From positions 20,772 to 84,771 of the forward strand of contig CAJOLW010000020.1 in NCBI GenBank assembly GCA_905235525.1: a stretch of DNA of 64,000 nt, given 5' to 3'. The notes beneath the pieces were generated by a model that searched no databases, was not told where the DNA came from, and was given only the letters and a program-made list of their open reading frames with translations. This DNA is from an uncultured Bacteroidaceae bacterium (GTDB lineage: Bacteria > Bacteroidota > Bacteroidia > Bacteroidales > Bacteroidaceae). A program made the position numbers and the translations under genes. Shown piece after piece: positions 57,515 to 64,000 of this stretch (the first letter of the stretch is position 1; the number at the start of each line of letters is the position of its first letter).

Positions 57515-60500
57515 ATGGTATTTGACAAATACGAGCAACTGAGCGAAGATGCACAAAGGCTTCTCTGTTTCTATGCAGACACAGGACTCGATTCCACCAA
57601 ACGGATGGATGAGATGATCTATCTGCTGAGGCATTACTGCTTCACGGCTTTCGACGGGACTGCTGCATTGGAAGAACTGATACAGAAGGGAATCCTCAAG
57701 CAGGAAGGGAAGGACTGGTATGCCAACATGCCGCGCTATGGCGTGAATGAAGATGATTTCGTCCCTTCCTTGTGGTATCTGTACGAATGTCGAAAAGATT
57801 TGTTGCTGTCATTTCAGAAACTGCAACAAATTGGCGGACAGACCCACATGTTCGTGCGATATGCCATCAAGCAGTTGGTGGAGAGCAATTACCAGTTGTG
57901 CACCAGTGCCAACGTGATTGGAAAAGACCTGGTACACCTGTTCTGCAGCGTGGCGACCGAGCCCCGTTTCCAGTCTCTCTTCGAAAACCTGTCCGCCGAA
58001 TCTTTCATCGAATTCTACGGGCATCTGAGTGACTACCTCATCAATCACGACATTGTGGTGGACACCACCCTCTTTCTCACCATCATTGGTAACTACAGTA
58101 CCATCACCGAATCTGCCAGATGTCGTCTGTTGGCAGAGATAGAACTTTACCAATACATTGCCACGGGGCAAACCCCATCTGGTGGCATCTACTCCAACAT
58201 TGCGGCTGGCTTCATCATGGGAGCCTTGCGCAACCTTTGTGCCAACAAGCCTATCGAAGCAGCGCAATGGTTTGACATGGCACTGAAGACCCAAGTGAAA
58301 GAAGGAGGGGCAAGAGGCTATTTCAAAAACGGACTGCTCACCTTCTATCTGGTGTTGGCTTATATGGTGGTGGCGATGAAAGGGCAAGAGACAACGGACA
58401 ACGGACAACGGACAACGGAGAACGAGAAGATGGCGACAGCCTGCCGTGCCCGACTGAGGGAATTGGTGGCAAACATGGAAGTGAGGATGAACCGTGAAAT
58501 GCTGCCTGCCAGACTCTTGGCTGAAGACTTCTGCAACATCAGCATCTCCCTGCATAGAGAACAGGTACTAAGGATGTACGAGGATGGCACCAATGGCAAC
58601 CTGCCCCCTTTGTTCCGGCATCTGGCTTTCTTGATGGCGAACTACTTGGGGTATTCCACCAGTAAGATGGACCTCAACCTCTGCATTCCCCATCTTGCCT
58701 TGCTGCAACATGAGATGTCAAAATACCTTCCCTTCTACGACTACGAACGTGAATCGCTCCGTCATCTGTATGGAGACCACCCCACCCTCGTGAACATCTA
58801 CCACAAGGCTGAATGGGAGTCGGTGCTGGAAGGGCTGATGGACGAGGCTAACGGCAGCAAACCTATCACAGAGGAGCCGGAAACACGTATCATGTACATC
58901 CGTGAGTCACCCGACTCCCGCACCATCCAAGTCCGTGAACAGACCCGTCTGAAAAACGGGACATGGAGCAACGGAAAAAGGCTCAGCGAATCCCGTTACA
59001 AGAAAGGAGTGGTTGAGTGCATGAACAACGCTGACCGCCGCATCTTGGCACGGCTCAACCACAGCGAGCATTGGGAACTGCAACTGGAACACGTGATTGA
59101 GGAGATGGTGGATGAGAGTCGTCTGTATATCGGACGCACCGCCCCCTTCGAACTGGTGAAGGTGGATAGGGACAAACCTTATCTGATGGTGGAGAAGGAA
59201 GATGACCGTTTCGTGGTCAAGTCCAATGTGCCTATAAACAATGCCCAAGACGACATGGTGATTGTGGAGGACTCCCCCACTCACTATAGTCTCATCCACA
59301 TCCCCAACGAGATTCGTGGTTACTACGTCAAACTGTTGCAGTTGGGCAGCCTGCCGCTCGAAGCGGAACCCACCCTGCGCAGCCTCTTGGCAAAGATTGG
59401 CGGCAAAGTGGAGTTACACTCCTCACTGATTGAGGGCGGCAGCACCCTGCCTATAGAGGAAGGAAAATGGAACGTAGGGTTCAAACTCAGTCCCAAGCCA
59501 GGGGGTAATTGGGAGGTGGAAGTGTTTGTACGCCCATTACCTGGCGGTAGAAAAATCTTCCGTTTGGGCATGGGTGACGATGTTATCATCGATGAGAATG
59601 ACGAGGGGCGAGTACGCGTGAGACGCAATTTGGAGATGGAGCGACAGAACCGCGAACTGGTGAGCCGCTTCTGGAACAGTGAAGGAGAGGATTTCAGGGA
59701 TACCGACATCTACACCCCCGACTTTCTGCTTGACCTCGTGCAGATGATACAATCACAGCCTGGCACTTTCTATGCCGAATGGCCCGAAGGACAAGGATTC
59801 AAGATACGTTCTTTCACCAAGGGGACAAGCACGTGGAACGGTGTGGTGAAGCAACGTGGACAATGGTTCGACATCGAAGGAGAGGTGGATATTGACGAGC
59901 AGACCCGCATCAGTATCAGCGAACTCCTCGAACTGGTGGGCAAGAGCAAAGGAAAATACGTGAAGATAGGCGAAGGTGAGTTCCTTGCCCTCAGCGAGAA
60001 ACTGAGAAAGCAACTCAAGGCCCTCGATGCCATCGCCAACCGTGAACGTGGGAAAATCAAGATTTCCCCTTTCAGTGCTGCATTGATGGGCGATGAACTG
60101 CTGCATGGCGAGATAAAACTTGAGATGGATGAGAACCTCACAGACATCCGGCAGCGCATCCTCGAAGGCTCCAACTACAGCCCCGCCATTCCCCAAGAAC
60201 TGAATGCCACCCTGCGCCCCTACCAGAAAGACGGCTACCTGTGGATGGCACGTCTGAACAGTTGGGGGGCTGGTGCCCTGTTGGCAGATGACATGGGTCT
60301 TGGAAAGACCATCCAAACCATCGCTTTCCTGCTATTGAAGAAGAACGACGGACCTTCGCTCGTGGTGGCACCCGCCTCGGTAGTCCCCAACTGGAAGACC
60401 GAGATAGCGAAATTCGCCCCCACCCTCAACGTGCAGATGCTCAACTTCGCTGCCAACCGCAAGCAGGTCATCCAAGATGCCCAAGCGGGTGATGTGGTGG

Positions 60501-61573
60501 TGGCCACCTACGGCATCCTGCTGAGCATTCAAGACGACATCATCTGGAAGCATTGGAATGTGGCATGTTTGGACGAGGCACATATCATCAAGAACCGAGG
60601 TGCCAAAACCAGTGCCGCTGCCATGAAGATACAGGCAGACAACCGTGTGATGCTGACGGGTACGCCCGTGCAGAACCACCTGGGCGAACTCTGGAACCTC
60701 TTCCAGTTCGTCAATCCTGGGCTTTTGGGCAACTACGAGCATTTCTCCCAGAAATTCATCATCCCCATCGAGGGGTATCAGGAGTCTGAGACACAAGAGC
60801 AACTGGAACGCATTGTTCATCCTTTCATGCTGCGACGCACCAAACAGGCAGTGCTGAAAGAATTGCCCGATAAGACCGAAATCTACCATACGGTGGAACT
60901 CAACCGCGATGAACTCGCCATCTACGAGAGCATCCGTGTTCGGGCTGAGAAGATGCTGCAAGCGGCAGGAAGTAACATTGACATGCACGTGCTGGCAGAA
61001 ATCACCCGATTGCGTCAAGCCGCATGCAGTGCCCAACTCATCGAACCCAAGTGGACAGGAGAATGCTCCAAAATCACCTCCCTGATAGAACTTCTGCAGG
61101 GGGTCATCGAGGGAGGCAACCGCGCCCTGGTGTTCAGCCAGTTTGTCAGTTTCTTCGACATCGTGAGGAAAGAACTCGACCGCCTTGGCTTGAAGTACTT
61201 CTACATCGACGGCAGTGTGCCACTGAGACAGCGCACAGAGATGGTCGAAGCCTTCCAAAACGGAGAGAACTCGCTCTTCCTCATCAGCCTCAAGGCTGGA
61301 GGTTTAGGTTTGAACCTCACTGGTGCCAACTACGTGTTCCACCTCGACCCTTGGTGGAATCCAGCCATCGAGCAGCAAGCCACCGACCGTACCTACCGCA
61401 TCGGACAAAACCATGCCGTGACCGTCTATCACCTTGTCAGCAAAAATACCATCGAGGAGAAAATCATCCGTCTGCACCAAACCAAACGTGAACTCGCCGA
61501 GAGTATCCTGACAGGCACCGACGCCAGTTATAAACTCACCGGAAAGGATCTCCTTGACATGGTCTCGTTATAG
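57515..61573 (+). CDS. SNF2-family DEAD/DEAH helicase-like ATPase
   Basis: 1352 residues from the ATG at 57515 ([20 protein letters not shown]). A frame extending to 57458 would begin inside the promoter. The large N-terminal region (1-880) has no clear motif. The SNF2 ATPase core has [20 protein letters not shown] (Walker A about 925), [12 protein letters not shown] (about 1021), [20 protein letters not shown], and the C-terminal lobe [40 protein letters not shown]. Such proteins remodel protein-DNA complexes; the target is unknown. Residues about 293-304 ([12 protein letters not shown]) are an in-frame 7-bp array (58390-58424) like that in the ABC-F gene. Confidence 0.9.
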   Translation: MVFDKYEQLSEDAQRLLCFYADTGLDSTKRMDEMIYLLRHYCFTAFDGTAALEELIQKGILKQEGKDWYANMPRYGVNEDDFVPSLWYLYECRKDLLLSFQKLQQIGGQTHMFVRYAIKQLVESNYQLCTSANVIGKDLVHLFCSVATEPRFQSLFENLSAESFIEFYGHLSDYLINHDIVVDTTLFLTIIGNYSTITESARCRLLAEIELYQYIATGQTPSGGIYSNIAAGFIMGALRNLCANKPIEAAQWFDMALKTQVKEGGARGYFKNGLLTFYLVLAYMVVAMKGQETTDNGQRTTENEKMATACRARLRELVANMEVRMNREMLPARLLAEDFCNISISLHREQVLRMYEDGTNGNLPPLFRHLAFLMANYLGYSTSKMDLNLCIPHLALLQHEMSKYLPFYDYERESLRHLYGDHPTLVNIYHKAEWESVLEGLMDEANGSKPITEEPETRIMYIRESPDSRTIQVREQTRLKNGTWSNGKRLSESRYKKGVVECMNNADRRILARLNHSEHWELQLEHVIEEMVDESRLYIGRTAPFELVKVDRDKPYLMVEKEDDRFVVKSNVPINNAQDDMVIVEDSPTHYSLIHIPNEIRGYYVKLLQLGSLPLEAEPTLRSLLAKIGGKVELHSSLIEGGSTLPIEEGKWNVGFKLSPKPGGNWEVEVFVRPLPGGRKIFRLGMGDDVIIDENDEGRVRVRRNLEMERQNRELVSRFWNSEGEDFRDTDIYTPDFLLDLVQMIQSQPGTFYAEWPEGQGFKIRSFTKGTSTWNGVVKQRGQWFDIEGEVDIDEQTRISISELLELVGKSKGKYVKIGEGEFLALSEKLRKQLKALDAIANRERGKIKISPFSAALMGDELLHGEIKLEMDENLTDIRQRILEGSNYSPAIPQELNATLRPYQKDGYLWMARLNSWGAGALLADDMGLGKTIQTIAFLLLKKNDGPSLVVAPASVVPNWKTEIAKFAPTLNVQMLNFAANRKQVIQDAQAGDVVVATYGILLSIQDDIIWKHWNVACLDEAHIIKNRGAKTSAAAMKIQADNRVMLTGTPVQNHLGELWNLFQFVNPGLLGNYEHFSQKFIIPIEGYQESETQEQLERIVHPFMLRRTKQAVLKELPDKTEIYHTVELNRDELAIYESIRVRAEKMLQAAGSNIDMHVLAEITRLRQAACSAQLIEPKWTGECSKITSLIELLQGVIEGGNRALVFSQFVSFFDIVRKELDRLGLKYFYIDGSVPLRQRTEMVEAFQNGENSLFLISLKAGGLGLNLTGANYVFHLDPWWNPAIEQQATDRTYRIGQNHAVTVYHLVSKNTIEEKIIRLHQTKRELAESILTGTDASYKLTGKDLLDMVSL
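58390..58424 (+). repeat. 5 x 7-bp array (GACAACG) inside SNF2 gene
   Basis: Four GACAACG units and one GAGAACG. The same unit as at 16763-16818. Confidence 0.9.
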
Positions 61574-61628
61574 AACGATAACCCTAACCATAACGATAAC
61601 CCTAACCATAACTCTAAACCCTAAACTT
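61574..61628 (+). repeat. 6/7-bp array between helicase and fhs
   Basis: AACGAT/AACCCT/AACCAT hexamers repeated twice as an 18-bp block, then CTCTAAA/CCCTAAA-type words up to 4 bp before the fhs start. Confidence 0.85.
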
Positions 61629-61631
61629 TAT

Positions 61632-63293
61632 ATGAAATCAGACATTGAAATCGCACGTGAATGTACACTCAGTCCCATCGAGGACATCGCTCAATACATT
61701 CAGATTCCGACCGATGAACTTGAACTCTACGGCAAGTACATTGCCAAAGTGCCTAATCACCTCATCGATGAGAAGAAGGTGAAGAAAAGCAACCTCATCC
61801 TCGTCACCGCCATCACACCCACCAAGGCAGGCATTGGCAAGACTACGGTCAGCATCAGCCTTTCCCTGGGCTTGAACAAGTTAGGAAAGAAAGCGGTGTG
61901 TGCCTTACGTGAACCTTCATTGGGACCTTGTTTCGGTGTGAAGGGAGGAGCAGCAGGAGGCGGCTACGCACAGGTGTTGCCGATGGAGAAAATCAACCTC
62001 CACTTCACGGGTGACTTCCATGCCGTCACCACAGCCAACAACATGATTGCTGCGCTGCTCGACAACTACATCTACCAGCATCGTGACGACGGCTTCGCCC
62101 TCAAGGAAGTGCTGTGGAAACGTGTGCTCGACGTGAATGACCGTAGCCTGCGCAACATCGTGACAGGTCTTGGTCCCAAGACAGACGGCATCCCGGCAGA
62201 GACAGGATTTGACATCACGCCAGCCTCTGAAATCATGGCGATTCTTTGTCTTTCCAAAGACCTCGTTCGCAGACGTATTGACAATATCCTTCTCGGCATC
62301 AAGATGGACGATAGCCCCTTCTATGTCAGAGACATGGGAGTGGGTGAAGCCATCACCGTCTTGCTGATGGATGCCATCAAGCCCAATCTCGTGCAGACCA
62401 CTGAGCAGACTCCCGCTTTTGTGCATGGAGGTCCCTTTGCCAACATCGCCCATGGGTGCAATACCCTTATTGCCACCAACATGGCAATGACCTATGCTGA
62501 TTATGTAGTGACAGAGGCAGGATTCGGTGCTGACCTTGGAGCAGAGAAGTTCTTCGACATCAAGTGTCGCAAGAGCGGGCTGCAGCCCAAATTGACCATC
62601 ATCGTTGCCACCACACAAGGACTCAAGATGCACGGTGGTGTGCCGATAGAAAACATCAAGGAACCGAACATAGAGGGACTTACCAAGGGATTTGACAACC
62701 TCGACCGCCACATCCGCAACCTTAAAGGGTTTGGACAGAGCGTGGTGGTTGCCTTTAACCGTTTCGACACCGACACCGAAGAGGAGATAGACCTGCTGCG
62801 CCGCCACTGCCAGAGCATCGGTGTGGGATTTGCCATCAACAATGCCTTCTACGAGGGCGGTGAGGGGGCCAAGGAACTGGCACAACTGGTCATTGACACC
62901 ATTGAGCAGCAGCCGTCCCATCCGCTCACCTACACCTATGCCGACAACGATTCCATCAAGACCAAGGTGGAGAAGGTGTGCCGCAAGATATACGGAGCAT
63001 CCGGCGTCACCTACGGGAAGACAGCAGAGGCATCGTTGCTCCGCATTCAGAAGTTGGGACTTGAGCACTACCCTGTCTGTATTGCCAAGACACAGTTCTC
63101 CTTCTCAGCAGACAAGAAACTCTATGGCTGTCCCACAGACTTCAGCATCAAGATTCGCGACTTTGTCATCAACACAGGTGCTGAGATGATTGTCGCCATT
63201 GCAGGTGACATCATGCGCATGCCTGGACTGGCGAAATCGCCGCAAGCGGAACGCATCAAGATTGTTGACGGACAAATAGAAGGGCTATCGTAG
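61632..63293 (+). CDS. fhs: Formate-tetrahydrofolate ligase
   Basis: 553 residues, the normal length. The ATG at 61632 ([20 protein letters not shown]) is chosen over 61554 because the extra 26 residues are translated 6/7-bp repeat. Family signatures: [20 protein letters not shown] (P-loop), [20 protein letters not shown], and the central [21 protein letters not shown]-terminal motifs [19 protein letters not shown] and [13 protein letters not shown] are present. It makes 10-formyl-THF from formate, ATP and THF for purine and methionyl-tRNA formylation. Monocistronic, ending at a GC-rich terminator. Confidence 0.96.
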   Translation: MKSDIEIARECTLSPIEDIAQYIQIPTDELELYGKYIAKVPNHLIDEKKVKKSNLILVTAITPTKAGIGKTTVSISLSLGLNKLGKKAVCALREPSLGPCFGVKGGAAGGGYAQVLPMEKINLHFTGDFHAVTTANNMIAALLDNYIYQHRDDGFALKEVLWKRVLDVNDRSLRNIVTGLGPKTDGIPAETGFDITPASEIMAILCLSKDLVRRRIDNILLGIKMDDSPFYVRDMGVGEAITVLLMDAIKPNLVQTTEQTPAFVHGGPFANIAHGCNTLIATNMAMTYADYVVTEAGFGADLGAEKFFDIKCRKSGLQPKLTIIVATTQGLKMHGGVPIENIKEPNIEGLTKGFDNLDRHIRNLKGFGQSVVVAFNRFDTDTEEEIDLLRRHCQSIGVGFAINNAFYEGGEGAKELAQLVIDTIEQQPSHPLTYTYADNDSIKTKVEKVCRKIYGASGVTYGKTAEASLLRIQKLGLEHYPVCIAKTQFSFSADKKLYGCPTDFSIKIRDFVINTGAEMIVAIAGDIMRMPGLAKSPQAERIKIVDGQIEGLS

Positions 63294-63344
63294 TTGAGAA
63301 AAACAAGAACCATGAATTGATGACAATCGCCCCATGCCACTAAT

Positions 63345-63378
63345 AAAGGGGGCGGAACCGCGCGGTTCCGCCCCCTTT
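63345..63378. terminator. GC-rich bidirectional terminator
   Basis: AAAGGGGGCGGAACC/GGTTCCGCCCCCTTT with a 4-nt loop, between convergent fhs and the secreted-protein gene at 63404. Confidence 0.9.
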
Positions 63379-63403
63379 TCATATAGCGTGTCTTGTGAAT
63401 CAA

Positions 63404-64000
63404 TTACTTGATCACCTGACCTGCAGCGTTGTACTTCACGCCGTTCTTCACGATCACGATCTGGCCGTTGATGAAGTACTTGGCATCCTTTGCGGATGCA
63501 GCAGTTTCTGCAACGCCCTCGATGCCTGTGAGAGCATCAGTGTACTCGCTTTCGCCAACGAAGAGTTTCATCTCTGTAACTGTGGTTTTTTGCCAGTTAG
63601 CACCCTTGATAGCATGGAGGTGAGCATAACCATCCTTCTCGACGATGGCCTTGAGGTTGATCACGTAAGTGGTGGTGCCGTCACCGTTGTCAATAACGAC
63701 CTCATACTTATTCTCGCCCTTGTCGCGTGGAAGTTCAACACTCAGAGGACCCTGGTGGTCATCCTGTGCAGCACGGTTGAAGAGGAGGCGAGGCTCACCC
63801 TCTGTAGCGGTGATTACGAGGTGGTCGTATGCAGAGAGGTCTGCATAGTTGTACTCGTTCACAGTACCGTCACCATAAGGCATGTCTGTGGTCACATTCA
63901 CATCGTAAGCACAACCTGCACTGCCAGTCTTAACTGCAGTTGCGTCAACACCATCCCAATTGAAGAACATCTCTGCTGTCAGGTCTGTGTCTTCAAGAAC
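63404..64000 (-). CDS. Secreted protein C-terminal part with sandwich domain and tail (5' end outside window)
   Basis: The frame is open to the window edge at 64000, reading VLEDTDLTAEMFFNWDGVDA, so the start is upstream. The visible 198 residues hold a beta-sandwich (NWDGVDATAV, YNYADLSAYDHLVITATEGE, RLLFNRAAQ) similar in order to the C-terminal domain of the CotH protein at 42352-44739 (EWDGVGADAQ, NQYADISMYDKLVLHGSGAG, RILANRLIP). It ends KYFINGQIVIVKNGVKYNAA then GQVIK, the shared tail in a shorter version. The N-terminal function cannot be seen. It could be a binding domain found at the end of several Prevotella secreted enzymes. Confidence 0.75.
   Translation of the reverse strand, partial: VLEDTDLTAEMFFNWDGVDATAVKTGSAGCAYDVNVTTDMPYGDGTVNEYNYADLSAYDHLVITATEGEPRLLFNRAAQDDHQGPLSVELPRDKGENKYEVVIDNGDGTTTYVINLKAIVEKDGYAHLHAIKGANWQKTTVTEMKLFVGESEYTDALTGIEGVAETAASAKDAKYFINGQIVIVKNGVKYNAAGQVIK

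Noticed and set aside
61574..61628. Telomere-like CCCTAA repeats
   Set aside because: The units are degenerate, mixed 6- and 7-bp words in a short bacterial junction array like others in the window; there is no reason to see a chromosome end.

Overview
This window looks like a chromosomal segment of a Prevotella-type Bacteroidales. Promoters have the Bacteroidota -7 box TAnnTTTG. There is a hybrid two-component (HTCS) regulator beside xylan-degrading enzymes, a GH10-CE1 xylanase/feruloyl esterase of the type known from Prevotella ruminicola, many secreted proteins ending in a short 'Y-L-NG-V...GIYI-NGKK' tail, and a Bacteroidales-order ATP synthase operon. No rRNA, CRISPR array, phage or insertion sequence was seen.

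Regions. (1) 1-7060: the 3' end of a YhaM-like HD exoribonuclease gene, an AraC regulator, and a five-gene plus-strand operon for L-fucose or L-galactose oxidation. The operon holds an aldo/keto reductase (frameshifted), a lactonase-like amidohydrolase, a FucP transporter, a zinc dehydrogenase, and a nucleotidyltransferase fused to a GHMP-kinase-like domain. A strong hairpin ends it. (2) 7067-18000: a Pro/Gly-rich secreted protein, an M13 peptidase, a GH2 beta-galactosidase, a DUF1460 amidase-like protein, an EFR1 ferredoxin-flavodoxin, an ABC-F ATPase, RlpA, and tRNA-fMet and tRNA-Leu(UAA). (3) 18128-44860: a minus-strand glucuronoarabinoxylan locus with an HTCS regulator, GH10-CE1, two GH43 genes (one frameshifted), GH95, GH115, a CE1-like esterase, a CotH protein, two large secreted proteins of unknown function, and a 54-residue peptide gene that conventional ORF calling would miss. 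It has no SusC/SusD pair. (4) 45124-50534: a Spy-like protein, anti-sigma factor and ECF sigma factor operon, a YARHG protein, an M6 metalloprotease and a gamma-carbonic anhydrase. (5) 50672-57354: the F1Fo ATP synthase operon, with apparent reading-frame breaks in beta, epsilon and alpha. (6) 57515-64000: a SNF2 helicase, formate-tetrahydrofolate ligase, and the 3' part of a secreted protein.

The most notable result is a shared promoter architecture in region 3. Five transcription units (starting near 25914, 30186, 33117, 40357 and 44739) each carry two GTAAC-like half-sites exactly 21 bp apart. The proximal site lies 36 bp (37 in one case) upstream of the TAnnTTTG box, where a -33 element would sit. 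This looks like a regulon operator, probably for the HTCS protein at 18128-22159. A second pattern is a family of degenerate 7-bp (sometimes 6- or 9-bp) tandem arrays at many gene junctions; two near-identical arrays lie inside coding sequence (ABC-F ATPase and SNF2 helicase). All calls come from reading the sequence; no database search was possible.
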